From NCBI RefSeq assembly GCF_002953715.1, contig NZ_CP025012.1, forward strand, positions 2,232,001-2,296,000: a DNA stretch of 64,000 nucleotides. The letters run 5' to 3'. Below, in pieces: positions 31,290 through 39,735 of this stretch. Made by a program: the position numbers and the translations under genes. Within the stretch, counting starts at the first letter, position 1. Every line of letters starts with the position of its first letter. Origin of the DNA: Rhizobium leguminosarum (GTDB taxonomy: Bacteria > Pseudomonadota > Alphaproteobacteria > Rhizobiales > Rhizobiaceae). Under the pieces are notes generated by a model that did no database searches, was not told the DNA's origin, and saw nothing but the letters and a program-made list of their open reading frames with translations.

Positions 31290-31372
31290 CGCGATTCTCC
31301 TGAAGAACATCTCATCTGGCCGGGTGTATATCCCAAGCGCTAGTCGCGATTCAAGCCAAATACGACAGGTAA

Positions 31373-31390
31373 ACAGATTTTTAAATCTGT
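31373..31390. promoter_or_regulatory. Palindrome upstream of dksA
   Basis: A perfect AT-rich inverted repeat, ACAGATTT-TT-AAATCTGT, 84-101 bases upstream of the dksA start in the gap shared with the divergent phosphatase gene. It could be an operator; no known consensus is claimed. Confidence 0.4.
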
Positions 31391-31565
31391 CACAGTTTTC
31401 GGCTAACAGACTATTTTCTCATCATTATTCCGGCTTGCGTTTTTTGCTTCGCCTTCAAAACGCCGTGTTGTCAGCCGCGTTTTGGCCAGCTGGAGCAGCG
31501 CCGACGGTTGACGCCGGCCGATTGCAACCGCTACTGAAAAGGCTCGCTGGATCCTGGATTTGCCC

Positions 31566-32060
31566 ATGACCGTACCCCTGCCTCCGCCCAACCGCATCTA
31601 TCTCCTGCGCCACGCCGAGGCCGCCTGGGCCGAACCCGGACAGCGCGATTTCGACCGGCCGCTGAACGAAAAGGGTTTTGGCGATGCCGAAATCATCGCC
31701 GACAAGGCCGCCGACAAGGGCTACCGTCCCGATCTTCTGATCAGTTCGACTGCGCTGCGCTGCCGCGATACCGCCGATGCGGTGTACCGGGCGATAGGCC
31801 TCACGCTCGAGGTTCGTTATGTCGACGCGCTCTATAATGCCACGGTCGACACCTATCTCGAGATCATCGATGCGCAGGACGAATCTGCCGTCATGCTGGT
31901 CGGCCACAATCCGACCATGGAGCAGGCGCTGGAGGCGCTGATCGGTCACGAGGCGATGGCAAGCGCCCTTCCCGGCGGCTTCCCGACGGCTGGCCTCGCT
32001 GTCGTCGATTACGACGCTTCCGCCACCGTCTGGCGCCTCACCGATTTCGTGGTCGTCTGA
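31566..32060 (+). CDS. SixA-like histidine phosphatase
   Basis: A 164-residue phosphoglycerate-mutase-fold phosphatase. The catalytic RHA motif is in YLLRHAEAAW, ISSTALRCRDTAD holds the second Arg, and GHNPTME the second His. Short proteins with RHA, not RHG, match SixA, which removes phosphate from histidine on Hpt domains. It is divergent from dksA and 76 bases upstream of the YcjX-like gene. Confidence 0.83.
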   Translation: MTVPLPPPNRIYLLRHAEAAWAEPGQRDFDRPLNEKGFGDAEIIADKAADKGYRPDLLISSTALRCRDTADAVYRAIGLTLEVRYVDALYNATVDTYLEIIDAQDESAVMLVGHNPTMEQALEALIGHEAMASALPGGFPTAGLAVVDYDASATVWRLTDFVVV

Positions 32061-32136
32061 AGACTTTCGCGCCGCTTCTTTTGCGGGCGGCGCGCCCTCC
32101 CTATATTGCGGGGCAGTCACCAACCGGAATCGCGCC

Positions 32137-33612
32137 TTGCCGCCACGCCTGACATCCTTTGCCGATGACGCCCGCATCGCTTTCGACAATCTCGCCGATC
32201 GGGCGAGCGGCCTCGTCAATCCGACGGTGCGGCTCGGCGTCACCGGCCTCTCCCGTTCTGGCAAAACGGTCTTCATCTCCTCGCTGGTCCACAATCTGTT
32301 GAATGGCGGCCGTCTGCCGCTGTTCGAGCCGGTCCAATCTGGCCGCGTCTCGGCGGTGCGGCTGGAGCCGCAGCCCGACGATGCCGTGCCGCGCTTTCAA
32401 TACGAGGACCATATCCGCGCGCTGGTGAAGGACCGTATCTGGCCGGATTCGACCCGGGCCATATCCGAACTGCGCATCACGCTGGATTATCAGAGCGCCA
32501 GCGGTTGGAACCGGCTGTTTTCGCCCGGCCGCCTGTCGATCGATATCGTCGATTACCCCGGCGAATGGTTGCTGGACCTGCCGCTGCTCGGCAAGGATTA
32601 TCGCACCTTCAGCGAGGAAACGATTGCGCTTGCCGAAACCGGCGTCCGCTCCGAGCTGTCGCGCCAATGGCTGGCGCTGACGCGCGCCGCCGATATCCAC
32701 GCCGGCGCCGACGAGATGGTCGCCCGCGACCTCGCCACCGCCTTTGCCGATTATCTCAAGGCCTGCAAGGCCGACGAGCGCTCGCTTTCCACCCTGCCGC
32801 CTGGCCGCCTGCTTCTGCCCGGCGATCTCGACGGGTCGCCGGCGTTGACCTTCGCGCCGCTGGCTCTGCCGCCGGACGGACGTCCCGGCCGCGGCTCGCT
32901 CTGGACGATGATGGAGCGGCGCTACGAGGCCTACAAATCGGTCGTCGTCAAACCTTTCTTCCGCGAGCATTTCGCCCGGCTCGACCGCCAGATCGTCATG
33001 GTCGATGCGCTGCAGGCGATGAACCGTGGCCCCGAAGCCGTGCAGGATCTGGAACGCGCGCTGACCGATGTGCTGGCCTGTTTCCGTCCCGGCACCAATT
33101 CGCTGCTTTCCTCCCTGCTCGGGCGCCGCATCGACCGCGTGCTGGTCGCTGCCACCAAGGCCGACCATCTCCACCATGAAAGCCACGACCGGCTCGATGC
33201 GCTGACCCGCCGTCTTGTCGATCGCGCCATCGACCGCATCGGCATGGCCGGCGCCGGCATCGACGTCATGGCGCTTGCCTCCGTGCGCGCCACCCGCGAG
33301 GCGACCGTCAAACGTGATGGCCATGAACTGCCGGTCATCGTCGGCACGCCGATGGAGGGCGAAACCATCGCCGGCGAGCGCTTTGACGGCCAGAGAAAGA
33401 CCGCGATCTTCCCCGGCGACCTGCCGCAGGATCCGGAAAGCCTGTTCGATCGCCTCGCTGCGGGCGACACCGGCCTGCAACTGCCCGATGTCAACGTCGT
33501 CAGGTTCCGCCCGCCGCAACTCGAGGAAACCGGCGGCGGCATCAAGCTGTCGGTGCCGCATATCCGCCTCGACCGCGCCATGCAGTTCCTGTTCGGAGAC
33601 CGTCTCGCATGA
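32137..33612 (+). CDS. YcjX-like P-loop protein (DUF463)
   Basis: A 491-residue nucleotide-binding protein. Walker A is GLSRSGKTVF, a switch-like DIVDYPGEWLLDLPLL follows, and ATKADHL is the guanine-specificity-like motif. E. coli YcjX belongs to this stress-linked, GTPase-like family. The start is a TTG with a poor ribosome site, so the N-terminus is uncertain. Its stop overlaps the next ATG by 4 bases, and YcjX and YcjF are paired in many proteobacteria. Confidence 0.85.
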   Translation: MPPRLTSFADDARIAFDNLADRASGLVNPTVRLGVTGLSRSGKTVFISSLVHNLLNGGRLPLFEPVQSGRVSAVRLEPQPDDAVPRFQYEDHIRALVKDRIWPDSTRAISELRITLDYQSASGWNRLFSPGRLSIDIVDYPGEWLLDLPLLGKDYRTFSEETIALAETGVRSELSRQWLALTRAADIHAGADEMVARDLATAFADYLKACKADERSLSTLPPGRLLLPGDLDGSPALTFAPLALPPDGRPGRGSLWTMMERRYEAYKSVVVKPFFREHFARLDRQIVMVDALQAMNRGPEAVQDLERALTDVLACFRPGTNSLLSSLLGRRIDRVLVAATKADHLHHESHDRLDALTRRLVDRAIDRIGMAGAGIDVMALASVRATREATVKRDGHELPVIVGTPMEGETIAGERFDGQRKTAIFPGDLPQDPESLFDRLAAGDTGLQLPDVNVVRFRPPQLEETGGGIKLSVPHIRLDRAMQFLFGDRLA

Positions 33613-34688
33613 GCAAGCCCCCGTCCGATCCGCCGCGCCGCGCACCCGCTGCCTTCACCTATGAGGACGAGGCTGCCGAGCTGCGCGACAACGGCCGGCA
33701 GGGAGAGCAGCGGCGCAAGCCGGAAAGCTTCTCCGAAAATATCGTTGTCACACCTGACGAGGACGATCCTTTCCTCAATCCCGAGAAGGATCTGAGCGCG
33801 GTCCCCGTCGCAACGCCGCTGAGACGTCGGACCTCCTTCGGCAAGATCGCCGCCGGTGCCTTCGGCATCCTGCTGTCGCTCGCCATCGGCCTCTGGACCG
33901 ATAGCCTGATCCGCGATCTCTTCACCCGCGCCGACTGGTTGGGATATGCAGCCCTTGCCGTGCTGGCAGTCGGCATCCTTGCCGTGCTGGCGCTCGTCAC
34001 CCGCGAAACCGTCGGCATGATGCGCCTTGCCGCCGTCCAGAAGATCAAGGCCGAAGCCGAGGCAGCGATACTTGAGACGCGGCCGGCCAAGGCGCGCGCG
34101 GTCGTCGCCCAGCTGACCATACTGCTGTCGGCAAATCCTGAAACATCGAAGGGCCGCGCGACGCTGAAGGCGACCGAAGGCGAGGTCATCGATCCCCCGC
34201 ATCTGATTGCGCTAGCCGAACGCGAACTTCTTGCTCCGCTCGACCGCAAGGCCAGGGCGCTCATCGTCAACGCCTCCAAGCGTGTCTCGATCGTCACCGC
34301 CGTCAGCCCGCGCGCCGTCGTCGATCTGCTCTATGTGCTCTACGAGGCGGTACGCCTCATCCGCGCCATGGCCGAGCTGTACGGCGGCCGTCCCGGCACC
34401 CTCGGCATGTTCCGCCTGCTGCGCGACGTGCTGGCACATCTGGCCGTCACCGGCTCGATCGCCGTCGGCGACAGCCTCGTCCAGCAGGTGCTCGGCCATG
34501 GGCTTGCCTCGAAGCTCTCAGCCCGACTCGGCGAAGGTGTCATCAACGGCCTGATGACCGCCCGCATCGGAATCGCGGCGATGGATCTCTGCCGCCCGCT
34601 TGCCTTCCACGCCCTGAAGCGGCCGGGAATCGGTGATTTCATCGGCGATCTCACCCCCTCCATGTCGCCGCGCGGCAACAATCCTTGA
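33609..34688 (+). CDS. YcjF-like membrane protein (TIGR01620/DUF697)
   Basis: A 359-residue protein. A polar N-terminus of about 75 residues is followed by two transmembrane helices (about res. 77-97 and 110-135), a helical stretch, and the DUF697 end (RLIRAMAELYGGRPGTLGMFRLLRDV; GLMTARIGIAAMDLCRPL). ATGA overlap with the YcjX-like gene suggests translational coupling and a joint role. Function is unknown, perhaps envelope stress. Confidence 0.85.
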   Translation: MSKPPSDPPRRAPAAFTYEDEAAELRDNGRQGEQRRKPESFSENIVVTPDEDDPFLNPEKDLSAVPVATPLRRRTSFGKIAAGAFGILLSLAIGLWTDSLIRDLFTRADWLGYAALAVLAVGILAVLALVTRETVGMMRLAAVQKIKAEAEAAILETRPAKARAVVAQLTILLSANPETSKGRATLKATEGEVIDPPHLIALAERELLAPLDRKARALIVNASKRVSIVTAVSPRAVVDLLYVLYEAVRLIRAMAELYGGRPGTLGMFRLLRDVLAHLAVTGSIAVGDSLVQQVLGHGLASKLSARLGEGVINGLMTARIGIAAMDLCRPLAFHALKRPGIGDFIGDLTPSMSPRGNNP

Positions 34689-34898
34689 ACGAAGCAGCGT
34701 TTCCGCAGCTTTCGCCTCCCCTAGCGTAATACCGGCGAAATTTAAGTAGATTCAAGGCTCTAGTGATGGGAATTTAAAATCGCCGTCGCGCGAAAGCCGT
34801 GCGCTGCCTCGCATTTCGGCACAATCGAAAGGAAGGATTAACCATTATTCGGCAAAACTTGCAGCCAGATCGTGAGTGGTGTTTGCCAAGGAAAATCC

Positions 34899-35450
34899 AT
34901 GTATTCGCGCAAGTTTCTCATCGTATGCGGCCTGGCCGCCGCGGCATTGTCTCCCGTCGCAGATGTCGCTCCGGCAGCCACCGCTGCAACCCGTGACAAG
35001 GCCTTCTTCGATTCCGTCGCCGGCTCATGGAAGGGCCCCGGCGAAATCGTCGCCGGCAAGTACAAGGGCACGAAATTCACCTGCAACCTGATCGGTGAGC
35101 CCACCGGCGACAGCAGCGCCGGCATCAAGCTCGACGGCACCTGCCGCGTCGGCGTCTTCAAGCAGCCGATGACCGCTGTCATCTCACAGTCGGGCTCGAG
35201 TTATAAGGGTAAGTTCCTCGACGGCGCCGCCGGCAAGGGCCTTGACGTCGTCTCCGGCGCCGTCTCCGAGGATACTGTCGTCGTTGGCATCAACCGCGCC
35301 AAGCTGAACGGTGCGATGATCGCCCGCGTGCGCGACGACAAGACGATGAACGTCACCGTTTCGGTCAAGGTCGAAAGCCAGATGATCCCGGTGATCGGCC
35401 TGACGCTGACCCGCCAGGTCGACGAGATGGCCGTCGGTTCTATCCAGTAG
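34899..35450 (+). CDS. Secreted protein of unknown function
   Basis: A 183-residue protein with a signal peptide (MYSRKFLIVCGLAAAALSP...ADVAPAATAA). The mature part starts with DKAFFDSVAGSWKGPGEIV, and KYKGTKFTCNLIG is followed by repeated beta-strand-like segments, suggesting a small lipocalin-like or beta-sandwich periplasmic domain. AAGGAAA precedes the ATG. I do not recognise a named family. Confidence 0.7.
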   Translation: MYSRKFLIVCGLAAAALSPVADVAPAATAATRDKAFFDSVAGSWKGPGEIVAGKYKGTKFTCNLIGEPTGDSSAGIKLDGTCRVGVFKQPMTAVISQSGSSYKGKFLDGAAGKGLDVVSGAVSEDTVVVGINRAKLNGAMIARVRDDKTMNVTVSVKVESQMIPVIGLTLTRQVDEMAVGSIQ

Positions 35451-35478
35451 ACAAACCGCACAGCGGATTTTCCTGAAG

Positions 35479-35500
35479 CGGCGGGTTTCCCGCCGTTTTC
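35479..35500 (+). terminator. Terminator after the secreted protein gene
   Basis: A perfect 7-bp GC stem (35479-35485 with 35489-35495), 3-base loop, then TTTTCCGTTT. Confidence 0.85.
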
Positions 35501-35518
35501 CGTTTCAGCTTCCCTGCT

Positions 35519-36046
35519 TCAAGCGCTCCGCCACCAGCCGCGACTGTCGTCGGCAACCTCGATGCCGGTCACCTCGGCATCCGACAGCCAGTCACTGACC
35601 GCCCTGCCCCTGACGAGAAGACCCGGCGCGATATCGGCAAGCGGCATCAGCACGAAACCGCGATCGGTCATGCGTGGATGCGGCAGTTCCAGCCGCGGCG
35701 CATCCTGGATCACGTCGCCATAGGTCAGCACGTCGATATCGAGCGTGCGCGGCCCCCAGCGCTCGATGCGCTCGCGTTTCATCTCACGTTCGATCGACAG
35801 GCAGACATCGAGCAAAGCCTCGGGTTCCAGCCTGGTCTCGACCGCGGCGCAGGCGTTGAAGAAGAAGGATTGGTCGGTCTTGCCCCAGGGCGGCGTGCGA
35901 TAGAGCCGCGACACCGCCGTAACCCGGCAGTCGTCCCGCCCGTCCAGCCTCTGCAGCGCGGCTGCCATCGCCTTCACGGGGTCGCCGATATTGCCGCCGA
36001 GACCGAGTGTGGCGGATTGCAATGCGGCCTCAGGCAAAGTGCTCAA
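35519..36046 (-). CDS. folK: HPPK (2-amino-4-hydroxy-6-hydroxymethyldihydropteridine pyrophosphokinase)
   Basis: A 175-residue folate enzyme. It has LGGNIGDP at the start, VSRLYRTPPWG, and the signature RWGPRTLDIDVLTYGD followed by LPHPRMTDRGFVLMPLADIAP. It transfers pyrophosphate from ATP to the pterin. It overlaps the folB end by 17 bases as the last gene of folP-folB-folK. Confidence 0.96.
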   Translation of the reverse strand: MSTLPEAALQSATLGLGGNIGDPVKAMAAALQRLDGRDDCRVTAVSRLYRTPPWGKTDQSFFFNACAAVETRLEPEALLDVCLSIEREMKRERIERWGPRTLDIDVLTYGDVIQDAPRLELPHPRMTDRGFVLMPLADIAPGLLVRGRAVSDWLSDAEVTGIEVADDSRGWWRSA

Positions 36047-36395
36047 CGCTCACCTGCACGAAATCAAGCACGCCGGGCACCGGCGCGTTCGGCTTGCGCA
36101 CCGTGATCTTCGCCCGCCGGATCTGCGGGAATGTCTCGCAGAGCCCCTTGGCGATATCGAGCGCCAGGGACTCGATCAGGTAGCGCCGCTTGCCGGTGAC
36201 GATCTGCTCGATCACGGTGAAGGCGATGCCGTAATTGACGGTATCGTTGATCGAATCGCTTTCTAGTGCCTCGCCGGCGACGACATCGAGCTCGGCATCG
36301 ACGAAGAAGCGTTGGCCGAGGAATTCCTCCTCGTCATGCACGCCGTGGCGCGCAAAAAAGGCGCAGTTCTGCAGCGTGATCGTGTAGGTGGTCAT
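36030..36395 (-). CDS. folB: Dihydroneopterin aldolase
   Basis: A 121-residue enzyme that cleaves dihydroneopterin. ARHGVHDEEEFLGQRFFVD, DTVNYG and LIESLALDIAKGL match FolB; the Glu and Lys of the active site lie in these blocks (LIES; RKPNAPVPG). It overlaps folP by 4 bases and folK by 17. Confidence 0.95.
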   Translation of the reverse strand: MTTYTITLQNCAFFARHGVHDEEEFLGQRFFVDAELDVVAGEALESDSINDTVNYGIAFTVIEQIVTGKRRYLIESLALDIAKGLCETFPQIRRAKITVRKPNAPVPGVLDFVQVSVEHFA

Positions 36396-37261
36396 GTCGG
36401 CCGCTTCCTCTCGAATTCCTGGCGCGCATTGAGCATAGCATCGGCGATATCGAGCGCATCCCTGTTGATTGCGACATTGTGCACCCGGAAAACCGCAGCC
36501 CCTTGAAGTCTGAGCAACACGCTGGTCACAGCCGTCGCCGCATCTCTGTCCTGTGCCTCACGGCCCGTCACCGCGCCGAGGAAGCGTTTGCGCGACGTGC
36601 CGGCAAGCAGCGGCAGGCCGAAGCGGGAAAGTTCGGAAAACCGCGCCATCAGTTCCAGGTTCTCCTCCGCCGTCTCCTTGGCGAAGCCGAAGCCCGGATC
36701 GAGGACGATGCGGTCGCGGTTGACGCCTGATACAGCGGCGATCGCAAGCGACCTTTCGAGAAAATGCACCTGATCGTCAATCACATCGACGAGTTTTACT
36801 CTGTCGCGGCCGGTGTGCATGATACAGAGCCCGGCTCCGGTCACCGCAGCAATATTGGCAATATCGGGCTCCTTCTGCAGCCCGAAGACGTCGTTGACGA
36901 TATGGGCGCCGGCGCCGATCGCAAGTCGTGCCGTCTCGGCGCGATAGGTGTCGATCGAGATCAGCGCCTGGGTGCGCCCGCGCAGTGCCTCGATGACGGG
37001 CAGCACACGCGCCTGCTCCTCGGAAGGGCTGACGGTTGCTGCGTTCGGCCGGGTCGATTCGCCGCCGATATCGATAATGCCGGCACCCTCGCTCACCGCA
37101 CGCAGGGCGTGTTCGACCGCCGCATCGACGGTTTCAAAGCGACCGCCGTCCGAAAAGGAGTCCGGCGTCACGTTGATGATCGCCATGATCGTCGAACGAC
37201 GGCCGAGTTCGATCTCCCGGCCATGGCCGACACGCCATATACTGCCTTCGAGCCCTGTCAC
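36392..37261 (-). CDS. folP: Dihydropteroate synthase
   Basis: A 289-residue TIM-barrel enzyme and sulfonamide target. MAIINVTPDSFSDGG, DIGGESTRP, NDVFG, DPGFGFAK and GTSRKRFLG are present in order. I start at a GTG (37261) preceded by GGGATAAG; an ATG at 37348 is open in frame but would leave almost no space before the divergent DUF922 gene. It is the first gene of the folate operon. Confidence 0.93.
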   Translation of the reverse strand: MTGLEGSIWRVGHGREIELGRRSTIMAIINVTPDSFSDGGRFETVDAAVEHALRAVSEGAGIIDIGGESTRPNAATVSPSEEQARVLPVIEALRGRTQALISIDTYRAETARLAIGAGAHIVNDVFGLQKEPDIANIAAVTGAGLCIMHTGRDRVKLVDVIDDQVHFLERSLAIAAVSGVNRDRIVLDPGFGFAKETAEENLELMARFSELSRFGLPLLAGTSRKRFLGAVTGREAQDRDAATAVTSVLLRLQGAAVFRVHNVAINRDALDIADAMLNARQEFERKRPT

Positions 37262-37362
37262 CAGACTTATCCCATTGATGACGAAAAAAGCGCCATCCGA
37301 TATTGCGCTTGGGGTGGCTATGCCCCAAGCTCCTGTCGATTTCAACACGGGTTGCGTTCAGA

Positions 37363-37989
37363 ATGCCGCTTGCAGTGCGTTATATGGTCCTTCCTATCGC
37401 CTTTTCCATTGCTCTTTCCCTTTGCAGCCCCGTGGCAGCCGAAGTGATCGCATCGAAAAGCTATTCCTATTTCGACATTCGCGGCAAAACCGCGGATGAG
37501 CTCGACCGCGAACTCAGCCGACGCGGCCCGACGGCGAGCGGTTCCTCGGCGCGCCATCCCGGCGCCACGAAGATCCGCTTCGGCGGCGAGGCAACCTATA
37601 TCCAGGATAACGGGCGTTGCCGCGTCGGCAACGTCAAGGTCACGGTCCACACCCAGATCATCCTGCCGCGCTGGAGCAGCCGCAAGGGCGCCAGCAAGGA
37701 GCTGTCGATGATCTGGGACGCGCTCTCGAGCGATATTAAGCGCCACGAGGAACGCCATGCCGAGATCGCCCGCGATCAAGCCCGCGCCATGGAGCGTGCC
37801 ATTCGGGCGCTACGGCAGCAGCGCAGCTGCGAAGCCATGCAGGAACTCGTCTCCGACGAATCAGCTCGCGGTATAGAGGAGCACGACCGGCAGCAGGCGC
37901 GATTCGACCGGGTCGAGGCGGTTAATTTTCAGAAGCGAATGTTGAGGTTGCTGAATAATCGAATCAACGGTCGAGCCGGCGAAAAATAA
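37363..37989 (+). CDS. DUF922 secreted protein with HExxH motif
   Basis: A 208-residue protein with a signal peptide (about res. 1-28). The conserved SYFDIRGKTADELDRELSRRG and the zinc-protease-like HEERH (in DIKRHEERHAEIA) identify the DUF922 family, annotated as predicted secreted Zn-dependent proteases; activity is not shown. Two cysteines (RCRVG and RSCEA) could form a disulfide. It is divergent from folP. Confidence 0.82.
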   Translation: MPLAVRYMVLPIAFSIALSLCSPVAAEVIASKSYSYFDIRGKTADELDRELSRRGPTASGSSARHPGATKIRFGGEATYIQDNGRCRVGNVKVTVHTQIILPRWSSRKGASKELSMIWDALSSDIKRHEERHAEIARDQARAMERAIRALRQQRSCEAMQELVSDESARGIEEHDRQQARFDRVEAVNFQKRMLRLLNNRINGRAGEK

Positions 37990-38099
37990 GGCTTTTTCAA
38001 TCTGGTTGCGAGCGGAAAACCTTAGCTGCACAACGAAACTTGTGCGAAACTTGCCCCCTCCCCAGCGATTGAATGGTCATTTTTCATCCTGGCAGACTC

Positions 38100-38266
38100 A
38101 ACCGGAACGCGTTAATATGAACACATTCGAAAGTTCAGGTACGGCATCTGCACTTTCATCGCTGGGTTCTCCTGGCGCGTTCCGAAGCCGCGGATGTTCC
38201 TCCCTCATCCGTAGGTAATGCGCCCGCCTCGCCTCGCTCGCTCAAGCGCGCGAGGCGTCTTTTTTT
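38100..38266 (+). ncRNA. Candidate small RNA with anti-Shine-Dalgarno hairpin and terminator
   Basis: In the 317-base gap between the DUF922 gene and the ferredoxin gene there is a self-contained + strand unit with no gene downstream. It has a short stem (GAAAGT/ACTTTC, about 38128-38157), then a perfect hairpin CGGATG/CATCCG (38191-38196, 38206-38211) presenting the loop TTCCTCCCT. It ends in a strong terminator (38230-38257) with a run of seven T. A 33-codon frame (38117-38218) crosses it, but the layout resembles rhizobial anti-SD trans-acting sRNAs such as the alpha-r14/NfeR1 type. The 5' end is not defined. Confidence 0.5.
38230..38266 (+). terminator. Strong terminator of the candidate sRNA
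   Basis: An 8-bp stem (38230-38237 with 38250-38257), one mismatch, three more pairs and a TCAA loop, followed by TCTTTTTTT. Confidence 0.9.
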
Positions 38267-38306
38267 GATATCGAAATTCTTGGCGACGTTTGAAGCGTAA
38301 CCTGCT

Positions 38307-38627
38307 TTAGGCTTGGCGTTCCGGCACGTGGACCACAAGCCCGTCATAGACAGCCTTCATCCGGATCTGACAGGACAGCCGCGAAGTCGGGCGTACATCG
38401 AAGGCGAAGTCGAGCATGTCCTCTTCCATCGCTTCCGGCTGGCCGACCTTCTCCGTCCACTCCTCGTCGACATAGACATGACAGGTCGCGCAGGCGCAGG
38501 CGCCGCCGCATTCGGCCTCGATGCCGGGCACCGAATTGCGCACGGCATTCTCCATCACGGTGGAGCCTTGGTCGACGTCGAGGTCGAAGCGCGTGCCGTC
38601 GAAGGCGACGATGGTAAGTTTGGGCAT
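38307..38627 (-). CDS. 2Fe-2S ferredoxin, adrenodoxin type
   Basis: A 106-residue ferredoxin. The cluster ligands are in [12 protein letters not shown] (three Cys with the CX5CX2C spacing) and the later LSCQI. WTEKVG and EEDMLDFA after the cluster loop are typical of the adrenodoxin/FdxB group that serves Fe-S assembly or P450-type partners. It is transcribed alone on the minus strand; the candidate sRNA terminator lies just beyond its stop. Confidence 0.92.
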   Translation of the reverse strand: MPKLTIVAFDGTRFDLDVDQGSTVMENAVRNSVPGIEAECGGACACATCHVYVDEEWTEKVGQPEAMEEDMLDFAFDVRPTSRLSCQIRMKAVYDGLVVHVPERQA

Positions 38628-38768
38628 CAGGACTATTTCCGGTCTTCAGGTGGGTGGGCGGATTTTCTTCCGACAATTCGGCGCGTCAGTCAATATTGGC
38701 GAAATCCGCCATAGCCTCGCAGATCGGGCCTTCGCCCGCCGTCTTCAAAGCGTCATGCGGGACGTCGC

Positions 38769-38802
38769 AAAAAGACCCGCGGTTCCGCAATGGAACAACG
38801 GG
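38769..38802 (-). terminator. Terminator of the Hpt gene
   Basis: On the minus strand a two-part stem (CCCG/CGGG and GTTCC/GGAAC, separated by a 2-base internal loop) is followed by TCTTTTT. It lies 88 bases after the Hpt stop. Confidence 0.6.
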
Positions 38803-38823
38803 CCTCGTTAAAACACTATCTCC

Positions 38824-38870
38824 TACATGTCGCCTAAAAATGTGCAGCGGTTTTGGGACAATGACATGCA
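38824..38870. repeat. Rhizobial palindromic repeat, diverged copy C
   Basis: The same architecture as copies A and B but a different outer arm: TACATGTC/GACATGCA (7 of 8 paired), inner CCTAAAA/TTTTGGG (6 of 7), core TGTGCAGCGG. It lies between the Hpt stop and its terminator. Confidence 0.75.
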
Positions 38871-38889
38871 TTAAATAAAGGCCTAGAGA

Positions 38890-39273
38890 TCAGCCGCGGC
38901 AGAGCTTCAGGATGAAATTTTCGGCGTCGATGACGGCGGCACCCAGCGCTGCCGTCGCACCGGCATCGCCGCCGGTTTCCTCGACGGCTTCCGCCGTCTG
39001 CGACACGCGGAACGCGCCGACCGAGCTTGCTGCGCCCTTCAGCCGATGCGCGGCTGCGCCGATACGGATGGTTTCACCGCTGGCAATATCCTGGAGACAT
39101 GCACGGGCCTGGCGCGCAAACATCTGAAGGACTTCGATTTCCAGCGTCTTGTCGCCCATCGTCTGCTTTGCGAGATGGACCAGATCGATCGGCCGGACCT
39201 TCGAGGGACACGGTCCCTTTGCATTATCCGGCGCCTCGAATACGATGTTCAATGCTGCCATCTGGGCTGCCAT
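38890..39273 (-). CDS. Free-standing Hpt domain protein
   Basis: A 127-residue histidine phosphotransfer protein. AAHRLKGAASSVGA carries the phospho-accepting His76 with the HxxKG signature, inside a four-helix bundle of ordinary length. GGGAGA 7 bases before the ATG at 39273 fixes the start. No kinase is adjacent; it is divergent from the GPR-like gene and shares its upstream region. It is distinct from ChpT, which lacks the HxxKG consensus and is longer. Its partners are unknown. Confidence 0.85.
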   Translation of the reverse strand: MAAQMAALNIVFEAPDNAKGPCPSKVRPIDLVHLAKQTMGDKTLEIEVLQMFARQARACLQDIASGETIRIGAAAHRLKGAASSVGAFRVSQTAEAVEETGGDAGATAALGAAVIDAENFILKLCRG

Positions 39274-39380
39274 TGCCAATTCTCCCGTCTCTGTCGTCCG
39301 CAGTTGCAACAGTTCTGCGTCAGGAGGGTGGCTATCACGTTAAATTCCGGCACACTCCAGCCGGAAATCTCGCCATATGG

Positions 39381-39470
39381 TTAACGTCCGTTAAACATCC
39401 CTAAATTATTGGTTTTTAAGCCGTGTCTAGGATTCAAAGATGTTAACAACGGGTTAACGGGCCGTGAATC
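39381..39470. promoter_or_regulatory. CtrA box between two CcrM (GANTC) sites
   Basis: A perfect TTAAN7TTAAC match lies at 39443-39458. GATTC (39431-39435) and GAATC (39466-39470) flank it, and a looser cluster TTAAN6TTAA is at 39381-39394. In alphaproteobacteria the first motif binds phosphorylated CtrA and GANTC is methylated by CcrM. The region is 278 bases before the GPR-like ATG and 170 bases before the Hpt ATG. The rest of the 462-base gap (39274-39735) holds no gene. Confidence 0.7.
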
Positions 39471-39735
39471 TCAAGCCTTCATTAATTGTGTGAAGAGCCC
39501 AGATGTGTCACTACGATACTGGTGGAGCGGGTTTATGGTACGCGCCTTTGCCGAGCGAGTGGATAATGGTAGTGTTTTGATACCTTCCGTTTGAAAAAGC
39601 GGCTATCTACTCTGAAATGACATGCTTATCCGTCCTTCGTTGGGATGGGAGGCTGGAACGGCAAAGTTGTTCCCGGGTGAGGCGGAAGCCCCGGATGCGC
39701 GGTTGGGCCGGCTGACAGTAACGAGGCATACCCGA

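Noticed and set aside
38117..38218. A 33-codon frame across the candidate sRNA
   Set aside because: It has no ribosome site, and the structured elements (hairpin and terminator) explain the region better. Kept only as part of the sRNA entry.
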